Origin: Orrella marina
GTDB taxonomy: Bacteria; Pseudomonadota; Gammaproteobacteria; Burkholderiales; Burkholderiaceae_B
Direction of reading: 5' to 3'
Assembly (NCBI RefSeq): GCF_003058465.1
Contig: NZ_CP028901.1
Location: forward strand, 1,178,001 to 1,242,000
DNA length: 64,000 nt
The position numbers were made by a program, and so were the translations under genes. The notes beneath the pieces are model-generated. The model made no database searches. It saw only the letters and a program-made list of their open reading frames with translations, and was not told where the DNA came from. Shown one piece after another: positions 1-8,526 of the stretch; positions within the stretch are counted from its first letter, which is position 1, and every line of letters starts with the position of its first letter.

Positions 1-1556
1 ATCTCGTAACCGTTGGGCTGGGTGGCGGGTTTGAACCGCAAGCACTATATGACGAGATTCGCCAGACCTGGGCTTACCGGCATCTGGACAAGCAGGCCTG
101 GGCGTGGGCGCTGGCGTTTGTCACCACCGGAGGAGAATCGCTTGGTGCCTATCCCGATTATCAGCGAGTCGTGCGAGGCGTGCGAGGCGTGAGGGATGTG
201 CCGGATGTTTCGGATGTACCCTCCAGCACACAAACCGGTCTGCAGACGCTATGGCGAGTCACTGATCGACGACTGGCCTTGCGCCATCGACTGAACATCG
301 GCACGATCGTCTCAGACGCCATGATGCAGATACGCTTCTGGACCCGCAAGGCAGGCGGTGCGGCACTGGGCCAGATAGAAGAAGGGTTTGTGGCAAGGCT
401 CAAGCCAGGAGAATGTTTTGTGTTTGGGGGACGGGTTTTCGAGCTTGTCCGGGTGCAGGACATGACCGTCTACGTTCGGCGGGTCCAGGCTAGCCGCGCA
501 GCCATGCCTCGCTGGGAGGGTGGCAGCATGCCGCTCTCCGGGGAGTTGTCTCAGGCCATGGCCAGGCGCCTTGCGCAATACGCTGACCTGAACAGAGAGC
601 ATCAGACTGACAATCATCATACTGACGTCCATGCAGACGAACCCGGCACGACTGAGCCAGAGGCCGAGCGCCACATTGTCTGCACGCCCGATCAGGCATG
701 GCACGCGCTCAGACCGCTGCTGGCCACACAACATGAGATGACCGGGCTGCCTTCTCATGAGCGACTCCTGATTGAGCAAATGCGATCCCGGGAAGGCTGG
801 CACTGGTTTATCTACCCCATGGCCGGGCGCCGCGTTCATCTCGCGCTGGCCAGCCTGCTCGCCTGGCGACTGGCAAAAAAGTCGCCACGAACGTTTTCGG
901 TGTCGGTCAACGATTACGGACTTGAGTTGCTGTGTAACCAACCATTGGACGCACAGCAGCACCTGACACCTGACCTCTTTGACGAATCCCGGTTGGTGTC
1001 TGACCTGCAGGCCAGCGTCAATGCCTCGGAGCTTGCGCAGCGGCGCTTTCGGGAGATTGCACGAATTTCGGGGCTGGTGTTTCAGGGATTTCCCGGTCAG
1101 AAGAAGTCAGCGCGGCAGGTTCAGGCGTCTTCACAGCTTTTTTACAAGGTCTTTGAGGCCTACGACCCTGACAACCGTCTGTTACATCAGGCGATGCAGG
1201 AGGTGCTGACGCTGGAGTTTGATCTGCCTGGCCTGTCGTCAGTGCTCACACGCATCCGCGATCAACCATTCGTGGCCACCAGTACCAGCAAACCCACACC
1301 GTTCGGATTTGGGCTGGTTGTGCAGCGACTCAGTCAGCGGTTGTCGTCCGAGAAACTTGCAGACCGGGTCACCCGCATGTTGCGAGAAGCAGGTGCGTTA
1401 CAGGAAGTCGAGCAGATGCCTGACCACTCAGGCTCATCAGGCCCGGACAGCAATGGACACCGCCAGAGTCGATCTGGTCCATCCGGCAAGCGGCGCAGGT
1501 CGATGCGAACCAGAAAGACACCGCGCACGAAGACAATTGACCGAGTGCAAGACTGA
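1..1556 (+). CDS. Ligase-associated Lhr-type DEXH helicase, C-terminal part
   Basis: The reading frame is open from the left edge, so this is the last ~518 residues of a gene that starts outside the window. The segment with GGESLGAYPDY, the RLALRHRLNIGTIVSD block and the FVFGGRVFELVRV strand matches the DEAD/H-associated C-terminal region of the bacterial Lhr-like helicases called ligase-associated DEXH-box helicases. The helicase motifs themselves lie upstream of the window. The tail is basic and low in complexity (RKTPRTKT). The PdeM gene starts 56 bases downstream; in this family the two usually sit with an ATP-dependent DNA ligase and an exonuclease, which I would expect to the left. An unusual Val-Arg-Gly/Val-x-Asp repeat interrupts the protein around positions 171-215. 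Family identity is from recalled signatures; the exact substrate is not known from sequence. Confidence 0.85.
   Translation, partial: LVTVGLGGGFEPQALYDEIRQTWAYRHLDKQAWAWALAFVTTGGESLGAYPDYQRVVRGVRGVRDVPDVSDVPSSTQTGLQTLWRVTDRRLALRHRLNIGTIVSDAMMQIRFWTRKAGGAALGQIEEGFVARLKPGECFVFGGRVFELVRVQDMTVYVRRVQASRAAMPRWEGGSMPLSGELSQAMARRLAQYADLNREHQTDNHHTDVHADEPGTTEPEAERHIVCTPDQAWHALRPLLATQHEMTGLPSHERLLIEQMRSREGWHWFIYPMAGRRVHLALASLLAWRLAKKSPRTFSVSVNDYGLELLCNQPLDAQQHLTPDLFDESRLVSDLQASVNASELAQRRFREIARISGLVFQGFPGQKKSARQVQASSQLFYKVFEAYDPDNRLLHQAMQEVLTLEFDLPGLSSVLTRIRDQPFVATSTSKPTPFGFGLVVQRLSQRLSSEKLADRVTRMLREAGALQEVEQMPDHSGSSGPDSNGHRQSRSGPSGKRRRSMRTRKTPRTKTIDRVQD
171..215 (+). repeat. Degenerate 9-bp tandem repeat inside the helicase gene
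   Basis: Five consecutive 9-base units begin at 171, 180, 189, 198 and 207: GTGCGAGGC twice, then GTGAGGGAT, GTGCCGGAT and GTTTCGGAT. They encode VRG, VRG, VRD, VPD and VSD in frame and lengthen a loop just before the conserved RLALRHRL block. They look like a small in-frame minisatellite expansion. Confidence 0.75.
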
Positions 1557-1612
1557 CTTGCATCCGCGCGCCGACAAAATCGAAACAACGAATTCCGGAG
1601 CACCTGAAACAC

Positions 1613-2557
1613 ATGCCAGAATCGCCTGAAACATCTACTACTGCGTCCACCACATCGCCAGCCGTACCGCCAGACAGATCCCGCACAGTGGCCACCTTGC
1701 TCCGTAGCGGCTGGTGCCAGATTCAGATTGCCGGACAAAGCCAGACAGAAAACGTATGGCTGATGCCCCACGGGACACTTTACTGGCCAGCCCAGTCGAC
1801 ACTGTTTGTCGCCGACGTCCACCTGGGTAAGGCGGCCAGTTACCGGCAACAAGGACAACCCGTGCCTACAGGCACGACCTCGACAACACTATCCAGGCTT
1901 TCCATGGCCTTGTCAGCCAGTCAGGCAAAACGGCTAATTGTGCTGGGGGACTTTCTGCACTCAGCAGCTGTTCACAGGGCACAGGGAACGCTCAACGCTC
2001 TGCGGCAATGGCGGGCCCGGCATCCGGAGCTCTCGATCATCCTCATTCGGGGTAACCATGATGATCATGCAGGTGATCCAGAGTCATCACTTGGCATTGA
2101 GGTCGTGAACGAACCGTACACAGTCGGACCATTCGCCTGCAGGCATGCACCCGAGATGACGCTACCGCAGGACCCGCAACCAAAGGGCTCACTACAGGAC
2201 GCATCCTCGCAGACTACATTCTGGCTTGCGGGCCATCTCCATCCTGTTCTGGTACTCAAGGGCCAGACGGGGGAGCGAATCAGGCTCAAAGGGTTTGTCG
2301 TACGTCCCGATGGTTGCATCCTGCCTGCCTTTGGTGCGTTCACTGGTGGACACCCTTATGAACCAGCCCGGCATGACCGGTGTTTTGTGGTGATTGACGA
2401 GGCTGACTCCAGCGGACAGGGACAGTATTGCGAGCAGGCAGACATCCCGGGCGCACGCGTACTGGGAGTGCCAGCCGCCATGGTGCAGACCAGATCTGGA
2501 CCCACGCGACGGGATGTCCGAGCCTTGCACAATGCCTGGCCCATACCGGACCGGTGA
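1613..2557 (+). CDS. pdeM: PdeM-type ligase-associated metallophosphoesterase
   Basis: A calcineurin-like metallophosphoesterase with the full metal-binding set: DVH at residues 68-70, GDFLHS from 112, GNHD at 147-150 and GHLH at 207-210. These residues normally hold two divalent metals that hydrolyse phosphodiesters. Its position directly after the Lhr-type helicase is typical of the ligase-associated DNA damage response endonuclease PdeM. At 314 residues it is longer than the usual ~220-240: an N-terminal extension of about 45 residues rich in Thr, Ser and Pro, and a C-terminal tail of about 60 residues, account for the difference. The true start could therefore lie a little downstream. The enzyme is expected to be cytoplasmic and to act in DNA repair; nuclease activity is inferred from the family. 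Confidence 0.85.
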   Translation: MPESPETSTTASTTSPAVPPDRSRTVATLLRSGWCQIQIAGQSQTENVWLMPHGTLYWPAQSTLFVADVHLGKAASYRQQGQPVPTGTTSTTLSRLSMALSASQAKRLIVLGDFLHSAAVHRAQGTLNALRQWRARHPELSIILIRGNHDDHAGDPESSLGIEVVNEPYTVGPFACRHAPEMTLPQDPQPKGSLQDASSQTTFWLAGHLHPVLVLKGQTGERIRLKGFVVRPDGCILPAFGAFTGGHPYEPARHDRCFVVIDEADSSGQGQYCEQADIPGARVLGVPAAMVQTRSGPTRRDVRALHNAWPIPDR

Positions 2558-2753
2558 GCCAGAAATGTGTGAGGTGGTCTGGGGTAATTTGTACCTGTCT
2601 CAGCATCGGTTGTTACAGTACTGATCAGATTGATTGGCGCCTTGATGTCTGACTACACAGAACTTGACAAGTCAACAGGGAAAGATAGTCTGAATAGCGT
2701 TCAGACGTTCCGGTCAAATCAGTTTAAGTCATTGACAAGATTGAAATTTTCAG

Positions 2754-3299
2754 ATGTTTTTTTCAAATGAGATTTTGTGTATGAGATTCAGTATGTCTGG
2801 AATCAAGAAATTCCCGCAGATTGACTGCCTTGCGCTCGCGGGACGAATGGGCTGGCTACTTGCGATGGTGACACTGATGGGAAGTGCCAGTCTCGCGTTT
2901 GCGTCCAGCCTGGCGCAATCAACGCAGCCCACAATGCAGCAGACAACCCATCTGACTGTGTATCAGGATCCGAACTGTGGCTGTTGTACCGGCTGGGTTG
3001 ACCACATGCGTGATGAGGGGTTCAAGGTCACCCAGATCAAGACCCAGGATGTCGTCGCTCACAAAGCCCGGCTCGGGGTGCCCCCAGCACTCGGTTCATG
3101 CCACACGGCCGTGATTCATGAGACGGGGCAGGTGATTGAGGGCCATGTGCCAGCCAACGCTGTTCGGAAAATGCTGACCGATCCGTCGATCAAAGGTGTT
3201 GCCGCACCAGGCATGCCGACCAATGCGCCAGGCATGGGGCAGCTTGACGGAAACCTCGTAACGGTCGACTTTAACGGTCGTGCATTCTCGCGCGACTGA
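2754..3299 (+). CDS. DUF411 metal-binding protein, exported
   Basis: After a hydrophobic leader (MGWLLAMVTLMGSASLAFA, residues 32-50 counted from the first ATG) comes the DUF411 core, VYQDPNCGCCTGW, with cysteines 75, 77 and 78 forming the metal-binding CxCC motif. The later GSCHTAVI and EGHVPANAV segments are also family hallmarks. DUF411 proteins are often linked to copper resistance and lie in the periplasm; the metal here is not shown. The start is uncertain: ATGs at 2754, 2781 and 2793 are in frame, and the last two have a GAGA sequence at a plausible distance. The gene stands alone, with TTGACA-like sequences upstream at 2669 and 2733 but no good -10 box that I could pair with them. Confidence 0.85.
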   Translation: MFFSNEILCMRFSMSGIKKFPQIDCLALAGRMGWLLAMVTLMGSASLAFASSLAQSTQPTMQQTTHLTVYQDPNCGCCTGWVDHMRDEGFKVTQIKTQDVVAHKARLGVPPALGSCHTAVIHETGQVIEGHVPANAVRKMLTDPSIKGVAAPGMPTNAPGMGQLDGNLVTVDFNGRAFSRD

Positions 3300-3351
3300 G
3301 TCAGTCACAAGAGCAGGAACTCCCGGTCACGTGGCCAGGGGCAGGAAGATG

Positions 3352-4248
3352 TCAAACTTCGATCCGCGACCAGGTGTCACCCTGCGTACACCAGCCAGAA
3401 CGGTTCTTTGTCCGTCCATCTGGAAAGTACGTGGTTTCCTGAGCCAGGATGGATCCATCACGCTTTTGCATCACGACCGTAGTACAACGCGTGCCATACT
3501 CCGGACTCAGAATGAACGGTGAGGACAACAGACGCTCACGGTCGAGAGCCAGCCCAGTTCTGGGCAGCTCAACATCCGGTGCCGGCTCACAGTCGCGCAT
3601 TGCGTCGGCAAGCACGTCGAGACTGATCCGGCCATCTAGTAGCCGTTGATAAACCGCCTCACGTGTTCGAATCACTTTGGGCCATGGCGTGTCGAACAGG
3701 GCGTTGGACAATCCGTACGCCGAGACAACCGGGTCTGATGCGGATGGTGAACGAGATGTTTCTTGCCATCCGATCAGTTGCTTCCAGCCCGGTAAGCGAT
3801 TCGAGGCATGCCACCAGTCACCATCCCGTCCAATTAGCAGATTGAACCCGTTGTACTGCTGCGAGATCGGGTTGAGTGCGTCGAGATACGTTTCGGGTGT
3901 GACAGACTGACGAAGAAACTGCTCGACCAGAAAGCCTCTGGATGGTGCGTCAGCGCGTTGTTTACCAGGCTCACGGTAATTGGTCAGCAACGCAAAACGT
4001 CCGTCCGTGTGAACTCCAAGCCAGCTTCCGCCGGCTTTCAGGTCGCGCCCGGCCAGAATCTGCGGATCATCATCCCAGGGCTGCATATCCGTACTTGGAC
4101 GGTCGTGCACCTCATCCCGGTTGGCCACAACCACCCAGTTCCAGTCCATCTCGTTGCGATCCGACTCATTCAGATAGGTCTGAGAAAGCTCGGAAGACAG
4201 ATTTCGCTGTCCTTGTGGACATGCAAGCGCCAGAACAGCCAGACACAT
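3352..4248 (-). CDS. NRDE family protein (TANGO2-like)
   Basis: A 298-residue protein starting Met-Cys, with the name-giving NRDE tetrapeptide at residues 43-46 inside WVVVANRDEVHDRP. The GGSWLGVHTDGRFALLTNYR segment and the later GTRCTTVV strand also match the family. Cys2 is conserved in NRDE proteins, where it resembles an N-terminal nucleophile; the biochemical role is unsettled, and the eukaryotic relative TANGO2 is linked to haem handling. About 20 extra residues sit between the first strand and NRDE. The gene starts 3 bases after the EamA transporter stop on the same strand, so the two are probably co-transcribed. Confidence 0.88.
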   Translation of the reverse strand: MCLAVLALACPQGQRNLSSELSQTYLNESDRNEMDWNWVVVANRDEVHDRPSTDMQPWDDDPQILAGRDLKAGGSWLGVHTDGRFALLTNYREPGKQRADAPSRGFLVEQFLRQSVTPETYLDALNPISQQYNGFNLLIGRDGDWWHASNRLPGWKQLIGWQETSRSPSASDPVVSAYGLSNALFDTPWPKVIRTREAVYQRLLDGRISLDVLADAMRDCEPAPDVELPRTGLALDRERLLSSPFILSPEYGTRCTTVVMQKRDGSILAQETTYFPDGRTKNRSGWCTQGDTWSRIEV

Positions 4249-4251
4249 GTT

Positions 4252-5196
4252 TCAACGTTTCCTTGTTCGAGAAGGTGCATCCTTGATGGCAGATCCAGCC
4301 CGCGAACGCGGATGATTCACAATTGCCACGCCAAGGATCACCATGGCCGATCCAATGACAAAGTTTATATCCAGAGGCTCGTCGAGCAGCAGCACACCAA
4401 AAGCAACGCCAAAGATGGGCGTCAAAAACGAGAAGGATGCCAACTGGGATGCGTTATAGGAAGTCAGTAACCAGAACCAGATCAAAAGCGTAAAAAATGC
4501 AACCAGCACACCCTGAGCGACAACAGCAGACACCACTGCCGGGGTCCAGTTGACCTCGAGCTGTCCCATGAAAGCCGATGCAATCAGCAACCCGACAAAT
4601 GCCGAACCAAGCTGATACTGGGTGGTCTGGGTCGCCGGGATCTGGTTCAAACGGGTGCAGCGCAGCACTACCGTAGTCAGCCCCCAGATGGCACCGGCCA
4701 GCAGACCAAACGTGTCCCCCAGCAGGATGTCGGCATCCCACTGCGGGACCAGAAACCCACTCAGAAAGGCAACTACGATACCGCCAAACGACATGCCGAT
4801 TCCGAGCCATTGCGCGCGCGAGAGACGTTCCTCGGGCAGCAGAAAATGCAGTCCCAGCGCGGTGAAGATCGGGGATGTGTACAGAAACACGACCATGTGT
4901 GAGGCAGAGGTGTAACGCAACCCCTCGCCAATGAACAGGAACTCGACCGCGAACATGCCACCCGCGAGCAGGCCAGCTTTCCAGGGGCCTTTGTGCAGGG
5001 CAAACGACACCCGCTGGCGTAGCATCACCACGCCGATGAGCAGCATGCCGATTCCGGAACGCAGTGCGATCTGCAAAGTAGGGGACATATCGTCAGCCAC
5101 CAGTTTGATGACAGACTGCTGGGCACCCCAGATCACACACAGCAGCAACATCAGGGAAGCCGCGGTCGCATCGATCGATTTATGTGCGTTTGCCAT
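4252..5196 (-). CDS. EamA/DMT family transporter
   Basis: A 314-residue integral membrane protein with about ten hydrophobic segments in two similar halves, as in the drug/metabolite transporter superfamily (EamA domains). Recognisable parts are the first-half segment LLLCVIWGAQQSVIKL and the end of the second half, FSFLTPIFGVAFGVLLLDEP. The family exports or imports small metabolites such as amino acids across the inner membrane; the substrate cannot be predicted here. The C-terminus is basic and cytoplasmic (RSRAGSAIKDAPSRTRKR). The first gene of a likely two-gene operon with the NRDE protein. Confidence 0.88.
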   Translation of the reverse strand: MANAHKSIDATAASLMLLLCVIWGAQQSVIKLVADDMSPTLQIALRSGIGMLLIGVVMLRQRVSFALHKGPWKAGLLAGGMFAVEFLFIGEGLRYTSASHMVVFLYTSPIFTALGLHFLLPEERLSRAQWLGIGMSFGGIVVAFLSGFLVPQWDADILLGDTFGLLAGAIWGLTTVVLRCTRLNQIPATQTTQYQLGSAFVGLLIASAFMGQLEVNWTPAVVSAVVAQGVLVAFFTLLIWFWLLTSYNASQLASFSFLTPIFGVAFGVLLLDEPLDINFVIGSAMVILGVAIVNHPRSRAGSAIKDAPSRTRKR

Positions 5197-5635
5197 GTAT
5201 CACCAAGATCACAACATGCTTGAACAACCCGTACCCCAGAAATTTCATAAACCCGGTCAGCGCAGATAATCCGACCAGAGCATCTGAATACCCGTACGCC
5301 AGAACGCCTGACCAGAACGCAAGACCATAAAACACATCTTTCTGATGCCCGCTACCGCAGGCTGCAATATGCCTGAAAGTATCCCTGAGCGACAGATATA
5401 CAGGAGAGGCCGCCACAGATGATGCAACGAAGCTTCATCACCCGCTAACCACTTACCAGGCAGGCAGCACAGGAGATTCAACGCGAATAGAGAGCACACA
5501 TATGGTTGGCATGATGGTACGGAACCGGAGTGGAACCTGACCGAAATCTATCACAGAAATTACGGGATAACCCTTAAGTTCACGCAAGAGCGTAAACTTG
5601 GGATCTGATTTTCAATTCTCGACCTGACACCAACC
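5197..5635. other. Intergenic region upstream of folC and EamA
   Basis: 439 bases between divergent genes. Short reverse-strand open frames (5180-5416 and 5257-5499) have no recognisable domain and no clear ribosome binding site, so I do not call them. The only structured element I see is the hairpin at 5576-5599. Many Burkholderiales have accD just before folC; it is not here. Confidence 0.6.
5576..5599 (+). promoter_or_regulatory. Hairpin in the folC leader
   Basis: AAGTT-C-ACGC pairs with GCGT-A-AACTT around an AAGA loop: nine pairs with one C/A mismatch. It lies 36 bases before the folC ATG. It could affect translation or mark the end of a short upstream transcript; there is no U tract. 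Confidence 0.35.
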
Positions 5636-6970
5636 ATGACCGATCCGATCAGTCCAGACTCCACCCAGTTTGCCCCGCAGACACTCGCCCAGTGGCTCGC
5701 CGCACTTGAAACCATGCATCCAAAGGCGATGGATCTCGGCCTTGAGCGCGTGCGCCAGGTTGCCGACCGGATGGACCTGGAAAGTACGGCGCTACGATTC
5801 GTGGTCGCCGGGACCAACGGCAAAGGGTCGACATGTGCCATGCTGGAGTCCATCCTGCTTGCAGCGGGATATCGCGTGGGGATGTATACCTCCCCGCATC
5901 TGATCCATTTCAACGAGCGTGCCCGGATCAATGGGGATCCCGCAAAAGACGCACAGTTGATCGAAGCATTCGAGACGGTCAACGCAGCGCGACAGGGCGT
6001 GAGTCTGACTTACTTCGAGTTCACCACGCTCGCGATCCTGTGGCTGTTTGCCCGAGCCGGTCTGGATGCCATGATTCTGGAAGTCGGCCTCGGCGGGCGC
6101 CTGGATGCAGTCAATATCGTGGATGCCGATTGCGCCATCGTGACAAGCACCGATATCGACCACACCGAATGGCTGGGCAACACACGCGAGGCCATCGCGC
6201 TAGAAAAAGCTCACATTTTTAGAGCAGGGCGCCCGGCAATCTGCTCGGATCCTGCCATCCCGCAGACACTGATCGACCACGCCGAGTCCATTGGCGCAGA
6301 TCTCTGGCTGTTTGGCCGCGACTTCAATTACTCAGGTGACCGGCAGCAATGGGGCTTTGCGGGACGCGACCATCGTCGCAACGCGCTGAATTACCCGGCT
6401 TTGCGCGGTGCCAACCAGCTACTTAATGCCTGCGGCGTCCTGGCCGCACTCGACGCTGTGCGTGACCGGATGGCAATACCTCAACAAGCGGTACGACAGG
6501 GACTGTTGCAGGCTGCGCTGCCTGGCCGGTTCCAGATTCTCCCAGGCCAGCCGCTGGTGGTGCTTGATGTCGCCCACAACCCTCATGCGGCCGCTGTTCT
6601 GGAAAAGAATCTCTCTGCAATGGGGTTTCATCCTTACACCTACGCCGTGTTCGGGATGCTGGCAGACAAGGATATCGACCAGGTGGTACGAATTCTGGCT
6701 CCCCGGATCGACCGCTGGTACTGTGCCACACTGCAAGGGTCGCGCGGCGTGACGGGAACGGTACTCAAGGATCGCGTGCAAGCTGCGCTCGAGGCCTGGC
6801 TTGACGACAACCCCCAGCATGACGAGCCTCTGGCCGAAGTGCTCAGCTACGACTCACCGCATGAAGCCTTTGACGCTGCGCGCCAGGCGGCAGCTGTGGA
6901 TGATAGAATCGTGACGTTCGGTTCGTTCATGACCGTTGGTGACGTGCTGGCTCACTTGGGTCGTGCTTGA
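5636..6970 (+). CDS. folC: Bifunctional folylpolyglutamate / dihydrofolate synthase
   Basis: A Mur-ligase-like enzyme of 444 residues. The P-loop GTNGKGST (59-66) binds ATP, SPHLIHFNERARING is the folate-side signature, and ILEVGLGGRLDAVN plus TSTDIDHTEWLG complete the central domain. LDVAHNPHAA marks the C-terminal ligase domain. The protein adds glutamate to dihydropteroate (making dihydrofolate) and then to folates in the cytoplasm. It heads the order folC-SPOR-cvpA-purF seen across beta- and gammaproteobacteria. Length is normal. Confidence 0.96.
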   Translation: MTDPISPDSTQFAPQTLAQWLAALETMHPKAMDLGLERVRQVADRMDLESTALRFVVAGTNGKGSTCAMLESILLAAGYRVGMYTSPHLIHFNERARINGDPAKDAQLIEAFETVNAARQGVSLTYFEFTTLAILWLFARAGLDAMILEVGLGGRLDAVNIVDADCAIVTSTDIDHTEWLGNTREAIALEKAHIFRAGRPAICSDPAIPQTLIDHAESIGADLWLFGRDFNYSGDRQQWGFAGRDHRRNALNYPALRGANQLLNACGVLAALDAVRDRMAIPQQAVRQGLLQAALPGRFQILPGQPLVVLDVAHNPHAAAVLEKNLSAMGFHPYTYAVFGMLADKDIDQVVRILAPRIDRWYCATLQGSRGVTGTVLKDRVQAALEAWLDDNPQHDEPLAEVLSYDSPHEAFDAARQAAAVDDRIVTFGSFMTVGDVLAHLGRA

Positions 6971-7076
6971 CCGGTCAATCGGGTGAGCCGGACTGATCTG
7001 AGTCAGTCGATCGAGTACGGAAGCTTGTTCAGTGGCCATCTCGGCCTGTTTTATCCTGCGTTCTCAGGGTTGTGTC

Positions 7077-7919
7077 ATGGGTTTATTTTCCAGGAAAGAG
7101 TCTGCCTCATCATCACGACAAGGGTCACGGCCCAGGCCTTCGGTCAGCAGTGAAGCCCAGGCGGCTTCCATGCGCGTGAGAGCCCGGCGTCGCCTGGCCG
7201 GCGCTGTCGCACTGGTTCTGGCGGCGGTCATCGTTCTGCCCATGCTCCTCGATAGTGAGCCCAAACCCATTCCTGCTTCAGTTGAAATCGCGATCCCTGA
7301 TCGCAACAGCCCGTTTAACCCGACATTGATCACATCCGCTGCGTCTGATTCGACGGTCCGCGGAACGGTCCAGCCTGTCACGCCTGGTGCATTGGACTCG
7401 CAAGACACAGGTTCAGCCTCCGTCGGAACCGAGACAACCGGGCAGCAAGCGCCACGGACCGAAACGACAGGCGCCGCCAGCGTAGAGACGGACGCCGGTG
7501 CGGCAACTGACTCAGCACAAACCACCAGCGAGCAAGCAGCCTCTGAACCCAAGCCTGCAGCCGAAGTCAAGGAACCCAAGCCAGCCCCACCCACACCTGC
7601 CACTCGAACCGACGACGGATCACGAGCGATCGCATTGCTCGAAGGTCGTGCACCGACTGCCGGGGCTGCTGCCAAACCATCCGGATCAGGATTTGTTGTC
7701 CAGGTGGCCTCTTACAGCACCCAGGCTGATGCCAGTACACGCCGTGACAAGCTGCGCTCCGAAGGCGTGACCAACGCGTTTGTCGAGTCGACAACCGTCA
7801 ACGGCAAGCCAACATTCCGCCTGAGGGTGGGTCCGTTTTCTTCGCGTGATGCCGCACAGGCGGCCCAGACCCGGCTGCGTTCGCTGGGCTATCCAACCGG
7901 ATTTATTGCAACGCAGTGA
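7077..7919 (+). CDS. SPOR domain protein, single membrane anchor
   Basis: I start at the ATG at 7077 (MGLFSRKES), which gives 280 residues; an upstream ATG at 7032 would add 15 unlikely residues. A short basic cytoplasmic part is followed by one membrane helix (LAGAVALVLAAVIVLPMLL), a long periplasmic linker rich in Ala, Thr, Glu and Pro, and a C-terminal SPOR domain from about residue 200 (SGFVVQVASYSTQADASTRR, then FRLRVGPFSSRDAAQ). SPOR domains bind denuded septal peptidoglycan, so a role at the division site is likely; the layout resembles DedD. The gene overlaps the cvpA start by 4 bases. Confidence 0.9.
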   Translation: MGLFSRKESASSSRQGSRPRPSVSSEAQAASMRVRARRRLAGAVALVLAAVIVLPMLLDSEPKPIPASVEIAIPDRNSPFNPTLITSAASDSTVRGTVQPVTPGALDSQDTGSASVGTETTGQQAPRTETTGAASVETDAGAATDSAQTTSEQAASEPKPAAEVKEPKPAPPTPATRTDDGSRAIALLEGRAPTAGAAAKPSGSGFVVQVASYSTQADASTRRDKLRSEGVTNAFVESTTVNGKPTFRLRVGPFSSRDAAQAAQTRLRSLGYPTGFIATQ

Positions 7920-8406
7920 CCGGGTTCGATTACGGCCTGCTCGCCATACTGGGCGTGTCCTGTTTCCTCGGGTTCAAGCGCGGCCTGATCAAGGAGTTGC
8001 TGTCTCTGGTGAGTTTTGCGCTGGCCGGCCTGGCATCGATCTGGTGGGGTCCGTCGGTTGCGAATCATCCCTTGTTGCAGTGGGCCAGCAACGAGTATCT
8101 GCGTCTGGGTATCGCTTACGTACTGTTGTTCATTCTGGTGCTGGTGTCTGTAGGACTGCTCAACATGACCCTGTCCGGATTTTTAAGAGGTGCCGGACTC
8201 ACACCGGCAGACCGGGGTCTGGGGGGCTGTACGGACTGATTCGAGGACTACTGATCACACTGGTCCTTGTCATTGTGCTCGGCTACACACCGGTCCCGAA
8301 ACAAGCCTGGTGGACCAATGCCATGTTCTCGTCTGCAATTGTGGGGGCGATGCAGCAGATCAAGGCCAGAGTCCCTGAGCCCGTCAATGAGTGGCTTCCC
8401 TACTGA
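7916..8406 (+). pseudogene. cvpA: CvpA family membrane protein, one-base frameshift
   Basis: Starts with GTG at 7916, overlapping the SPOR stop by 4 bases. The first frame gives a CvpA N-terminus (FDYGLLAILGVSCFLGFKRGLIKELL) and runs into a stop at 8239. The rest of the protein, GLYGLIRGLLITLVLVIVLG to VNEWLPY, continues in another frame to 8406. The switch point is a run of six G at 8221-8226; a seventh G joins the parts as ADRGLGGLYGLIRG and gives 163 residues, close to the normal ~162. CvpA has four membrane helices and is linked to colicin V export and to envelope or stress functions. The cause may be a sequencing undercall, a true mutation or, less likely, a slippery site. Confidence 0.9.
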
Positions 8407-8526
8407 AGGGCAACAAATCGTTTCTAATAACTCTTCTTCTCGTTACCCGTTCTTCTCGAATCTCTTCGTTGTGTTTTAAATCAATTGGCGTGAACAGCGC
8501 TTATATCAGGAAACCCAGGAAATCTC

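Noticed and set aside
5180..5499. Two short reverse-strand frames upstream of EamA
   Set aside because: Overlapping frames without a domain, signal peptide or good start site; the hydrophobic stretch alone is not enough.
8207..8240. Programmed frameshift in cvpA
   Set aside because: No downstream stimulatory structure was evident and two other genes show the same one-base loss in G/C runs, so an error or mutation is simpler.
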